From: Streptomyces sp. NRRL WC-3605
GTDB taxonomy: Bacteria > Actinomycetota > Actinomycetes > Streptomycetales > Streptomycetaceae
Length of the DNA: 64,000 nucleotides
Assembly: GCF_001509795.1 (NCBI RefSeq)
Contig: NZ_LLZN01000045.1
Location: forward strand, 124,001-188,000
Direction of reading: 5' to 3'
The notes under the pieces are model-generated. The model was not told the origin of the DNA, did not search any database, and was given only the letters and a program-made list of their open reading frames with translations. Positions 11,501 through 19,471 of the stretch are shown piece by piece; within the stretch, counting starts at the first letter, position 1, and each line of letters begins with the position of its first letter. The position numbers were made by a program, and so were the translations under genes.

Positions 11501-12225
11501 CGGTTTCCTTCCTGTGCGGACCGGACCGCGTAGCCGCGGTCATCCTGTATCTGCCGGTATGCGGGGGTGGGTTCCCGTTGTTCGCGGAGCAGTTGCGCGT
11601 CGGTGAGGCGGCGCAGCTTGCCGCGGGCGCGGGACAGGCGGGAGCGGACGGTCCCGACGGGGACGTCCAGGACGCGCGCCGCTTCGGCGTACGCCATCCC
11701 CTCGTGCAGGCACAGGGTCAGCACCTCGCGCTCCGGGCGCTTGAGCAGACTGAGGGCGGTCAGCGTGGCCTGGAGCGTGCGCCGGTCGTCCACGCGTCCG
11801 GCGATCGCCTCGGCGTGGTCCTCGACGTCCTTCATCGCGGCCGCGGCGGCGCTCGCGGCGGCGCGGTAGCGGCGGTCGCTGCGATGGTGGGAGCGCGCCA
11901 CGTTGGTGGCGATGCCCAGCAACCACGGCCGTAGCGTGCCCCCTTCGGCATCGACCGTGTCCCTGCGCCGCCAGGCCTCCATGAACGTCGTCGCCATGAC
12001 GTCCTCGGCCGTCGCCCAGTCGGCGGTCAGGCGGAAGGCGTGGTTGTACACCGCGCGGGCACACTCGTCGAACAGTTCCGCGAAGGCATCCGGGTCCCCG
12101 TTGCGCACCCGCGCTCGTCTCTCTGTGGTCACGACCTGAACTGTCGGCTCGAGCGGTGGAGTTCCCGTGAGCTGGCTCACACCCGGGCTACCGGAGGCCC
12201 CGTCAGCCTCCCGTCCTGACGGCAT
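11497..12225 (-). CDS. ECF RNA polymerase sigma factor
   Basis: Extracytoplasmic-function sigma factor, up to 242 residues. Region 2 is ARAVYNHAFRLTADWATAEDVMATTFMEAWRRRD with GTLRPWLLGIATNVARSHHR. Region 4 is LSLLKRPEREVLTLCLHEGMAYAEAARVLDVPVGTVRSRLSRARGKLRRL, with a clear helix-turn-helix. The start is uncertain: GTG at 12132 (MTTERRARVRNGD) gives a more typical N-terminus, whereas ATG 12225 adds 31 residues. It is cotranscribed with the CU044_5270 protein, whose start overlaps its stop by four bases. Promoter targets unknown. Confidence 0.9.
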   Translation of the reverse strand: MPSGREADGASGSPGVSQLTGTPPLEPTVQVVTTERRARVRNGDPDAFAELFDECARAVYNHAFRLTADWATAEDVMATTFMEAWRRRDTVDAEGGTLRPWLLGIATNVARSHHRSDRRYRAAASAAAAAMKDVEDHAEAIAGRVDDRRTLQATLTALSLLKRPEREVLTLCLHEGMAYAEAARVLDVPVGTVRSRLSRARGKLRRLTDAQLLREQREPTPAYRQIQDDRGYAVRSAQEGNR

Positions 12226-12503
12226 TGTTCACCACGGTGGAGGCCTGCGTCGCCCGGCTGCCCACCGCTCGGGCCGTGATCGTCACGGAGATCAGGCGGC
12301 GCCCCGTGCCGGGCGCGGGCGGGCTCACCCTGCGTGCCCTGGCGAATCGGACCCCGGGGTGCGCGGGCACCCGCTCGGGCGGGTCGCCCTCGGCCGGCGC
12401 GCGCGGCGCACCGCGTGCGATGGCCGCCTGTGGTGAGCTGAGCACGTCGAGCCGGCTCCGTGCGCGGGGGCCGCCGCGCCCCGGCGACCCCAGGAAGGGC
12501 GGA

Positions 12504-13703
12504 ATGACGCAACCCAGGCAGCGGGATTTCCCCTGGTACGTCGTCGCGGCCGTGGTGTTCGCCGTGGGCATGGCCGGCACCACGCTGCCCACACCTCTGT
12601 ACGGGCTCTACCGTGAGGAGATCGGCTTCTCGCAGTTCATGATCACGGTGATCTTCGCGGTCTACGCCGTCGGGGTCATCGTGGCACTGCTGCTGGCCGG
12701 CAACTTCTCCGACATCATCGGCCGCCGGCCGGTGATCTTCACCGCGCTGGTGCTGTCGGTCCTGTCCGCGCTCTGTTTCCTCTTCGAGGACGGTCTCCCC
12801 CTGCTGTTCGCGGGCCGGGTGTTCTCGGGGTTCGCGGCCGGGCTGCTCAGCGGCGCCGCCACCGCGGCCGTCACCGAACTGGCCCGCCCCGACGAGCGGG
12901 CGCGCGCCGCCTTCGCGGCCACCGCGGCGAACATGGGCGGGCTGGGGTGCGGCCCGCTGCTGGCCGGGATCCTCGCCGAGTACGCCCCCCACCCGCTGAG
13001 TCTGCCCTTCCTGGTCCACCTCGGGATGCTGGCCGTCGCCATGGTCCTGGTGGCGGCACTGCCCGAGTCCGTGCACCCGCCGGTCCCGCGTCCGCCGCTG
13101 CGCCCCGAGGGCATGGTGGTGCCGCCGCCGACGCGGTCCGTCTTCGTGCCTGCCGCGCTTGCGTCCTTCGCCGGATTCTCGGTGCTGGGCCTGTTCACCG
13201 CCACGGCCCCGTCGTTCGCCGCGCAGTACCTGGGCGTCGACAACCTGGCCGTGGCCGGCGCGATCGTGCTGGCGGTCTTCCTGGCCTCCACCGCGGGGCA
13301 GCTCCTGAGCCGCGGCGGCCCCGGCCGCGCGCTGCCGCTGGGCTGCGCGATCCTGATCGTCGGCCTCGTCCTGATCGGCGGCTCCCTGCTGGCGGAGTCC
13401 CTGGGGCTGCTGGTCGCGGGCGCGGTCGTCGCCGGGGTCGGGCAGGGCATGTCGTTCCGCGCCTCCGTCGCCACGGTGGCGCGGGCCGCCCCCGCCGAGC
13501 AGCGGGGCGCGACGATCTCCGCGCTCTTCGTCACCGCCTACGTCGGCATCTCACTGCCGGTGGTCGGCATCGGTGCCCTCTCCGTCCCGCTCGGGCTGCG
13601 GAGCGCCGGGCTCATCTTCGTGGGGTGCGTCATCGCCGTCGCGGCCGCGGTGACGGTCCGGCTCGTGCGGCGGGGTGACGGTCCACCTCGTGCGGCGGGG
13701 TGA
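12504..13703 (+). CDS. MFS transporter
   Basis: 399-residue major facilitator with about 12 hydrophobic segments. The motif-A loop is GNFSDIIGRRPVIF after TM2, and the N-terminus (VGMAGTTLPTPLYGLYREEIGFSQ) has the drug-exporter style found in Bcr/CflA and YbfB-like families. The frame is open for 93 residues upstream, but those are low-complexity Arg/Pro-rich. ATG 12504 follows AGGAAGGG and begins right before the first membrane helix. Bases 12226-12503 between this gene and the divergent ECF gene hold no gene I can support. Substrate unknown. Confidence 0.85.
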   Translation: MTQPRQRDFPWYVVAAVVFAVGMAGTTLPTPLYGLYREEIGFSQFMITVIFAVYAVGVIVALLLAGNFSDIIGRRPVIFTALVLSVLSALCFLFEDGLPLLFAGRVFSGFAAGLLSGAATAAVTELARPDERARAAFAATAANMGGLGCGPLLAGILAEYAPHPLSLPFLVHLGMLAVAMVLVAALPESVHPPVPRPPLRPEGMVVPPPTRSVFVPAALASFAGFSVLGLFTATAPSFAAQYLGVDNLAVAGAIVLAVFLASTAGQLLSRGGPGRALPLGCAILIVGLVLIGGSLLAESLGLLVAGAVVAGVGQGMSFRASVATVARAAPAEQRGATISALFVTAYVGISLPVVGIGALSVPLGLRSAGLIFVGCVIAVAAAVTVRLVRRGDGPPRAAG

Positions 13704-13778
13704 CGTCGCCTCACGGACCGACACCGCCCGGCGGTGACGCGGGCGTACGTCCGGGGCGGGGCCGGGGCCGTGGCCTAG

Positions 13779-13814
13779 CATGACCGACGTACCAAAAGTG
13801 ATATTTCGGTCATG
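13779..13814 (+). promoter_or_regulatory. Nested palindromes upstream of cydAB
   Basis: An A/T-rich island in GC-rich DNA holds two overlapping dyads. The outer is CATGACCGA (13779-13787) with TCGGTCATG (13806-13814). The inner is ACCnAAA-N6-TTTnGGT at 13791-13810. TAGCAT at 13776-13781 could be a -10. They do not match the TGTGAAC-type Rex box known for Streptomyces cydA. Bases 13812-13850 also encode a possible 12-codon leader ORF, ending 51 bases before cydA. Confidence 0.5.
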
Positions 13815-13901
13815 GGGGTGAAGGGTGAGCCCACGCGGATCCGCACCTGAGTACCACCCTCCCCTCCCCCGCGCACCCGCCTGTCCGGACGAAAAGACAC
13901 G

Positions 13902-15329
13902 ATGCTCACACTCGACGCGGTCCTGCACGGTCTCGCCACCGCTGCGGACGAGCCCGCCCAATTACTCCCCGCGCGCCAGCAGATGGCCTTCACGCTGGGC
14001 TTCCACATCATCCTGGTGCCGTTCGGCGTCGCCCTGACCAGCCTCACGCTCATCGCCCACTACCGAGGGCTGCGGCACGGCGACTCCACCGCCCTGCTCC
14101 TGGCGCGGCGCTGGTCGAAGGCGGCCGCCGTCCTGTTCGCCGTCGGCGCGGTCACCGGCACCGTCCTCACCTTCGAACTGGGCGTCCTGTGGCCCGGCTT
14201 GATGGGGACCTACGGTTCCGCCTTCGGGTTCCCGTTCTCCATCGAGGGCCTGTTCTTCTTCCTGGAGGCGATCTTCGTCTCGATCTACATCTACGGCTGG
14301 AACCGGCTGCCCCCGTGGGCCCACTTCTGGACCGGTGTCCCGGTGTCACTGTCCGGGATCGGCGGCACCGCCTCGGTCGTCGCCGCGAACAGCTGGATGA
14401 ACCAGCCCGGCGGCATCACGATGCGCGACGGGAAGGTCGTCGACGTCGAGCCGGCCAAGGTGTTCTTCAACGGCGCGTTCTGGGGCGAGACGATCCACAT
14501 GCTGCTGGCCGCGTACATCGTGGCGGGCTTCACCGTCGGCGGCGTGTACGCGGCCGGTCTGCTGCGGGGGCGCGACAACCGCTACCACCGCACCGGATTC
14601 CTCATCGGCTTCGTCACGGCCGCCTGCCTCATGCCGGTCCAGCTGCTCGTGGGCGACACGATCGCCCGTGACGTCTTCAACGACGAACCCGCCAAGTTCG
14701 CCGCGATCGAGATGGTGCCCACCACCGACGACCACGTACCGGAGACACTGGGCGGCGTCATGATCGACGGCGAGGTCCGCTACGGCTGGCAGATCCCCGA
14801 CCTCGGCTCGATCCTGGCCGACTTCTCACCGTCCACCACGATCAAGGGCCTCGACGCGATCCCGGCCGACGTACGGCCCGACGACCGCACGGTGAGCGTC
14901 GTCCACCTCGCCTTCGACGTCATGGTCGGCACGGGCAGCCTGCTGATGCTGCTGGCTGTGTGGTTCGCCTGGCTCTGGTACCGGCACCGGCGCGTCCCGG
15001 AGAACCGCTGGTTCCTGCGCGCCGCCGCCGTCAGCGGCGCCCTCGCCGTGGTGTGCCTGGAGAGCGGATGGGTCGTCACCGAGGTGGGACGGCAACCGTG
15101 GACCGTCGTCGGCCTGCTGCTGACCCGCGACGCGGTGACCACCGAAGGCAACATCTGGGCGCTCTTCGCCTGCGTCCTGGCGCTGTACTGCGCGGTCGGC
15201 GCCGCCGCGATCTGGGTGCTGCGCTCCATGCGGCGGCGCTGGCGCGCGGAGGGCGACGACAACGTGACCGTCCCCTACGGCCCGGCGCCCGAGCCCGCGG
15301 CCGCCCGTCCGGGACCGAGGGAGCAGTAG
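13902..15329 (+). CDS. cydA: Cytochrome bd-type quinol oxidase subunit I (CydA)
   Basis: 475-residue CydA with about nine membrane helices. RQQMAFTLGFHIILVP carries the first haem ligand (His35), FWGETIHMLLAAYIVAGF another conserved His, and ESGWVVTEVGRQPW the GRQPW signature with its Glu. The Q-loop around FNDEPAKFAAIEM is short, as in the CIO-like branch of the family. It forms the terminal oxidase in the cell membrane, reducing O2 with quinol electrons and working at low oxygen. Leu21 is encoded by TTA (13962-13964), the codon read by the developmental tRNA BldA. cydB follows without a gap; no cydCD transporter genes are next to it. Confidence 0.93.
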   Translation: MLTLDAVLHGLATAADEPAQLLPARQQMAFTLGFHIILVPFGVALTSLTLIAHYRGLRHGDSTALLLARRWSKAAAVLFAVGAVTGTVLTFELGVLWPGLMGTYGSAFGFPFSIEGLFFFLEAIFVSIYIYGWNRLPPWAHFWTGVPVSLSGIGGTASVVAANSWMNQPGGITMRDGKVVDVEPAKVFFNGAFWGETIHMLLAAYIVAGFTVGGVYAAGLLRGRDNRYHRTGFLIGFVTAACLMPVQLLVGDTIARDVFNDEPAKFAAIEMVPTTDDHVPETLGGVMIDGEVRYGWQIPDLGSILADFSPSTTIKGLDAIPADVRPDDRTVSVVHLAFDVMVGTGSLLMLLAVWFAWLWYRHRRVPENRWFLRAAAVSGALAVVCLESGWVVTEVGRQPWTVVGLLLTRDAVTTEGNIWALFACVLALYCAVGAAAIWVLRSMRRRWRAEGDDNVTVPYGPAPEPAAARPGPREQ

Positions 15330-16325
15330 ATGCAGGACACCGTCGCCATCCTCCTGTTCGTCGGCGTGATCGCCTACGCCCTGCTCGGCGGGGCCGACTT
15401 CGGGGCCGGGTTCTGGGACCTCACCGCCGGGGGCGCCGACCGCGGCCGCCGCCCCCGGCACCTGATCGACGCCTCCATCGGACCCGTGTGGGAGGCGAAC
15501 CACACCTGGCTGATCTACTGCCTGGTCATCCTGTGGTCCGGCTTCCCCACCGCGTTCACCGCGATCACCACGACGCTGTATCTGCCGCTGGTGTTGGCCG
15601 CCCTCGGCATCGTCCTGCGCGGGGCCGGCTTCGCCTTCCGGCACAACGCCCTGCGCACACCCGAACAGCGGCTGTACGGGGCGGTGTTCGCGCTGTCCAG
15701 CGTCCTCACGCCGTACAGCTTCGGGGCGATCGCCGGGGCCATCGCCTCCGGCCGGGTGCCGACGGGCGGCAACGGCAACGCGCTGACGAGCTGGAACCAC
15801 CCGACGTCCCACCTGGGCGGCGTCCTGGCCGTCGTGGTCTGCGCCTACCTCGCCGCCGTGTACCTGCACGTGGAGGCGAGGCGCGCGGGCGACACCGCCC
15901 TGGCCCGGTACTTCCGCGACCGGGGGCTCGCCGCGGCGGCCGCGGCCGGGGCGGTGTCCGTGGCCGGCATCTTCGTCCTGCGCTCCGACGCCGAGCGGCT
16001 GTTCCACGACCTCAGCCATGTCGCGCTGCCGCTCGTCGTCGGGGCCGCGGTGTGCGGCGTGGCCTGCATCGTCCTGCTGCTCACCCGTCGCAGGATCCTG
16101 CTGCGGCAGACGGCGGCGGCGGCCGTGGCGCTGGTGGTGTGCGGGTGGGGGGTCGCCCAGTACCCGTATCTGCTGGGCACCCATCTCACACTCGACGAAG
16201 GCGCCTCCCCCCGGGCCACGTTGCAGGTGCTGATCGTCGTGGCCTGCGTCGCCGGGGTCACGGTCCTCCCCTCCCTCGTCCTGCTGTTCCGGCTCGCGGG
16301 CCGGGGACGCCTCACCATCCACTAG
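15330..16325 (+). CDS. cydB: Cytochrome bd-type quinol oxidase subunit II (CydB)
   Basis: 331-residue partner of CydA with about eight membrane helices. The start MQDTVAILLFVGVIAYALLGGADFGAGFWDL and the segment SIGPVWEANHTWLIYCLVILWSGFPTAF are family signatures. Its ATG follows the cydA TAG directly, so the two are translated in tandem from one message. It scaffolds the haem-bearing subunit. Assembly normally needs CydCD, which must lie elsewhere in the genome. Confidence 0.93.
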   Translation: MQDTVAILLFVGVIAYALLGGADFGAGFWDLTAGGADRGRRPRHLIDASIGPVWEANHTWLIYCLVILWSGFPTAFTAITTTLYLPLVLAALGIVLRGAGFAFRHNALRTPEQRLYGAVFALSSVLTPYSFGAIAGAIASGRVPTGGNGNALTSWNHPTSHLGGVLAVVVCAYLAAVYLHVEARRAGDTALARYFRDRGLAAAAAAGAVSVAGIFVLRSDAERLFHDLSHVALPLVVGAAVCGVACIVLLLTRRRILLRQTAAAAVALVVCGWGVAQYPYLLGTHLTLDEGASPRATLQVLIVVACVAGVTVLPSLVLLFRLAGRGRLTIH

Positions 16326-16350
16326 TCACGGCGGCCCGGGGCCGGGCCGG

Positions 16351-16369
16351 GCCGATGGTCCCTATCGGC
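16351..16369 (+). terminator. Weak hairpin after cydB
   Basis: GCCGAT and ATCGGC form a 6-bp stem with a 7-base loop, 25 bases after the cydB stop. It is short but in the right place. Confidence 0.3.
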
Positions 16370-16427
16370 GGGCGGGTGCGGGCGGCCCCCGGACGACCGC
16401 AGGCCGAGGCCACGGTTGAATGAGCGG

Positions 16428-17075
16428 ATGGATGAACGGACGCAGGGCCGTAGGGACGCACGGACGCAGGGCCGTATGAACGAGCAGTCGGATGGGCGGA
16501 TGGATGAGACCGCCGCAGTGCGCCTCCGGCAGGCCGTCCGGCGCATCGCGGACCGCACCCGGGACCGTGCCGCGACCGGGCTGGGCCCGGAGGAGGCCGA
16601 CGAGGTCACCGGGACGTTCGGCACGGACGGCGCGCTCGGCTTCGACCCGTTCCCGTTCCTGCGGGCGCTTCACGAGGCCGGTTCCCGGGCGGTGGTCGTC
16701 GGCCAGGTGGCCGGCATCCTGCACGGCTCCACTGAACCGACGGGCGACCTCGACCTGTTGTGGGACGGCACGCCCGAGCAGGCGGACGCCCTGCGCCGGG
16801 CCCTGATCGCCTCGGGCTGCACGGACCTGCCCGCACTGGACCGCCCGCAGGTGCTCTACCGCGTGACCGGAGCGAGCGGCGACCTCTGCACACCCGCCCT
16901 GCCGTGGGGCGCCATGGACGTCACCCCCTGCCTCGACCGCCCCGCGGTCACCTACGACCCGGCGGGCTTCGCCATCCTCTACGCCGGCCTGGACGACCTG
17001 ATCCAGATGCGGCGCGCCCTGGGCCGCCCCAAGGACCAGCGCCGCGCGGCCGAACTCGAGGGCCTGCGCGCCTGA
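16428..17075 (+). CDS. Nucleotidyltransferase-fold-like protein with repetitive N-terminus
   Basis: About 215 residues. The core SRAVVVGQVAGILHGSTEPTGDLDLLWDGTPEQADALRRAL looks like the G-(G/S)...D-x-D start of a minimal nucleotidyltransferase fold, as in AbiEii/MNT-type proteins. A later LYAGLDDLIQMRRALGRPKDQRRAAEL helix pair resembles their C-terminal part. The first 25-30 residues are encoded by an imperfect 24-bp repeat (TQGRRDAR, TQGRMNEQ) and may not belong to the protein; ATG 16500 (MDETAAV) is an alternative start. No toxin or antitoxin partner is adjacent, so the role is open. Confidence 0.6.
   Translation: MDERTQGRRDARTQGRMNEQSDGRMDETAAVRLRQAVRRIADRTRDRAATGLGPEEADEVTGTFGTDGALGFDPFPFLRALHEAGSRAVVVGQVAGILHGSTEPTGDLDLLWDGTPEQADALRRALIASGCTDLPALDRPQVLYRVTGASGDLCTPALPWGAMDVTPCLDRPAVTYDPAGFAILYAGLDDLIQMRRALGRPKDQRRAAELEGLRA
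16436..16476. repeat. 24-bp tandem repeat at a gene start
   Basis: The 17-mer ACGGACGCAGGGCCGTA occurs at 16436-16452 and 16460-16476, a 24-bp period equal to eight codons. GCGGATGGATGA flanks the array on both sides (from about 16424 and 16496). Confidence 0.75.
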
Positions 17076-17219
17076 CGCTTCACAGCGCGCGGGGGCGTGT
17101 CGGCCACCCCTCGTGGAGAGGAAGGCCGTCATCACGGCGAACCCGGGCAGCGGGCTCGCCTCGCCACCCTCCGGGATCTCAAAGTCTTCGCCGCCGCCGG
17201 GACCGTGAGTCGCTGCCGG

Positions 17220-18230
17220 TCACCGGGACACCTCCGTGTCGTCCGCCGGCAGGCGGTCCGGGAGGCCGAGGTGGGGGAACTGGTCGCCGTCGAAGATGGT
17301 GATCTCCGTGATCGCCCCGCCCGTGACGCGCAGGACGTCGATCGTCAGCGGCAGGTACGCGTTCTCCCCCTCCCGCCAGAGGTAGTAGGCGACGGCGGGC
17401 TGGCGGTTCACGGCGGTGGGGAGGGGCCGCAGGCCCTTCATGCCCTCGTAGCCGTCCTCGATCCAGCTGTTCACGACCGCGTCGCGGCCGACGGCCAGAC
17501 CCGGCGTGGGCGGCATCGAGCAGCGGACGTCGTCCCGGAGCATCGCGGTGAGCGCCGGGATGTCCGTGGCCACGCTGGCCTCGGTGAAGCGGCGCACGAG
17601 GTCGCGGGTCCCGGCGTCCTCCACACCGCCGGTCCAGTCCTGGCGCTCGGCGGGCAGGTGCTCGCGCAGGCCGGCGCGGGCCCGCTGGAGGGCGCTGTTG
17701 ACGGAGTTCACCGAGTCGCCCAGGAACTCCGCGACCTCCTTGGCCCGCCAGCCGAGGACATCCCGCAGGATCAGCACGGCCCGGGGGCGCGGCGCGAGAT
17801 GCTGGACGGCGACCAGGTAGGCCAGCTCGATCGTCTCCCGGGCGACGGCGACGGCTTCCGGCTCGTCGGCGCCGTCCGCGGACACTTCGTCGAGCAGGCG
17901 GTCCGGATAGGGCTGCAGCCAGGGCACCTCGCCGCCCGCCGCCGGTTCCGGGCGGCACCTGGCGAGCAGGTCGAGGCAGGCGTTGGTGGCGATCCGGTAC
18001 AGCCAGGCCCGGAACGTCGACCGCCCCTCGTACGTCTCCCGGCGGCGCCAGGCGCGCAGGAACGTCTCCTGCACGGTGTCCTCGGCGTCCTCGAACGACC
18101 CGAGCATCCGGTAGCAGTGCACGTGCAGCTCCCGCCGGTGCCGCTCGACCAGGCCCGCGAACACCGGCTCCTCGATCTCGCCCAGCCCGTGCGGGGCCAG
18201 GTCCTCCTCCAGCCGTGTGTCGGCACTCAT
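17220..18230 (-). CDS. ECF sigma factor with C-terminal SnoaL-like domain (SigG/SigJ type)
   Basis: 336 residues. Region 2 is VERHRRELHVHCYRMLGSFEDAEDTVQETFLRAWRRRETYEGRSTFRAWLYRIATNACLD. Region 4 follows near 130-190 (LAPRPRAVLILRDVLGWRAKEVAEFLGDSVNSVNSALQRAR). Residues about 205-336 form an NTF2/SnoaL-like domain (RRFTEASVATDIPALTAMLRDDVRCSMPP). These fused sigma factors have no separate anti-sigma; in related ECF groups the tail tunes activity. ATG 18230 has GGAAGGA upstream. The lipoate ligase gene is divergent from it. Confidence 0.9.
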   Translation of the reverse strand: MSADTRLEEDLAPHGLGEIEEPVFAGLVERHRRELHVHCYRMLGSFEDAEDTVQETFLRAWRRRETYEGRSTFRAWLYRIATNACLDLLARCRPEPAAGGEVPWLQPYPDRLLDEVSADGADEPEAVAVARETIELAYLVAVQHLAPRPRAVLILRDVLGWRAKEVAEFLGDSVNSVNSALQRARAGLREHLPAERQDWTGGVEDAGTRDLVRRFTEASVATDIPALTAMLRDDVRCSMPPTPGLAVGRDAVVNSWIEDGYEGMKGLRPLPTAVNRQPAVAYYLWREGENAYLPLTIDVLRVTGGAITEITIFDGDQFPHLGLPDRLPADDTEVSR

Positions 18231-18381
18231 CGCGTCGTCCTTCCACCTCGTCGTGTCCCGTCGTACGTGTGACGGGTGGGAGCCCGGAAACTCATCACGG
18301 GGCACCGCCCGCCGGGTCCGCCGCGGGAACACTCCGGCCCTTCCGCAGGTTCCAGCTTGTCGGAGAAGGGATGGCGACATC

Positions 18382-19446
18382 GTGCACGGTGAGTACAAGG
18401 TTCCCGGCGGCAAGCTCGTGGTGGTGGACGTCGAGGTGGCGGACGGGGTGCTGCGGCACCCGCAGGTCGCCGGTGATTTCTTCCTGGAGCCGGACGAGGC
18501 GCTCCACGCGGTCAACCAGGCTCTGGACGGCGCCCCGGCCGACACCGACGCCGCGGGTCTGGCGAGCCGCATCGACCGGGCGCTGCCCGAGGGCACGGTC
18601 ATGTACGGGCTGACCTCGGAAGCCGTCGGCATCGCGGTGCGCCGGGCGCTCGCGCACGCCACGGACTGGACGGACTACGACTGGCAGCTGATCTACGACG
18701 GCCCGCAGAGCCCGGGGCTGCACATGGCGCTGGACGAGGTGCTCACCGCGGAGGTCGCCGCCGGGCGCCGCCCGCCGACGCTGCGGGTCTGGGAGTGGGC
18801 CGCACCCGCGGTGATCATCGGCAGTTTCCAGTCGCTGCGCAACGAGGTCGACCCGGCCGGCGCCGAGCGGCACGGCATCGAGGTCGTCCGGCGTATCTCG
18901 GGCGGCGGCGCGATGTTCGTGGAGCCCGGCAACACGATCACCTACTCGCTGTCCGTGCCGGACGCCCTCGTCCAGGGGTTGTCGTTCCAGGACAGCTACG
19001 CCTACCTCGACGACTGGGTGCTGGAGGCGCTCGGTGAGATGGGGATCAAGGCCTGGTACCAGCCGCTGAACGACATCGCCACCGAGCAGGGGAAGATCGC
19101 GGGCGCCGCGCAGAAGCGTGTCGTGGGGCCCGACGGCGGGCCCGGGGCCGTCCTGCACCACGTGACCATGGCCTACGACATCGACGCCGACAAGATGCTC
19201 GAGGTGCTGCGGACCGGCCGGGAGAAGATGTCGGACAAGGGCACGAAGAGCGCGAAGAAGCGCGTGGACCCGCTGCGCCGGCAGACCGGTCTGCCCCGGC
19301 ACGAGGTCATCGCGGGGATGGTCGACTCGTTCCGGCGCCGCTACGGCCTCACCGACGGCAAGGTGACGGACGCCGAGCTGGCCCGGGCGCAGGAGCTCGT
19401 CCGCGACAAGTTCTCCTCGCCCGAGTGGACGGCCCGCGTGCCCTGA
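18382..19446 (+). CDS. Lipoate-protein ligase family protein with domain order reversed
   Basis: 354 residues. About 1-90 (VHGEYKVPGGKLVVVDVEVADGVLRHPQVAGDFFLEPDEALHAVNQALDG) match the small accessory domain that is C-terminal in E. coli LplA. Residues about 95-354 form the catalytic biotin/lipoate-ligase fold with VRRISGGGAMFVEPGNTITYS and the lysine segment GKIAGAAQKR. The enzyme would attach lipoate or octanoate to E2 or GcvH lysines using ATP. The order accessory-then-catalytic is a permutation of the textbook protein. GTG 18382 is chosen because GGAGAAGGG (18362-18370) precedes it. Confidence 0.82.
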   Translation: MHGEYKVPGGKLVVVDVEVADGVLRHPQVAGDFFLEPDEALHAVNQALDGAPADTDAAGLASRIDRALPEGTVMYGLTSEAVGIAVRRALAHATDWTDYDWQLIYDGPQSPGLHMALDEVLTAEVAAGRRPPTLRVWEWAAPAVIIGSFQSLRNEVDPAGAERHGIEVVRRISGGGAMFVEPGNTITYSLSVPDALVQGLSFQDSYAYLDDWVLEALGEMGIKAWYQPLNDIATEQGKIAGAAQKRVVGPDGGPGAVLHHVTMAYDIDADKMLEVLRTGREKMSDKGTKSAKKRVDPLRRQTGLPRHEVIAGMVDSFRRRYGLTDGKVTDAELARAQELVRDKFSSPEWTARVP

Positions 19447-19471
19447 CCGCGCCGGGGACGCGGGCCGGCCG

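Noticed and set aside
13704..13901. Rex operator before cydA
   Set aside because: No TGTGAAC-N2-GTTCACA-like sequence occurs in the leader.
17097..17219. LysR-like stretch (LATLRDLKVFAAAGTVSR)
   Set aside because: Only about 18 residues with weak likeness to a LysR start; no reliable remnant.
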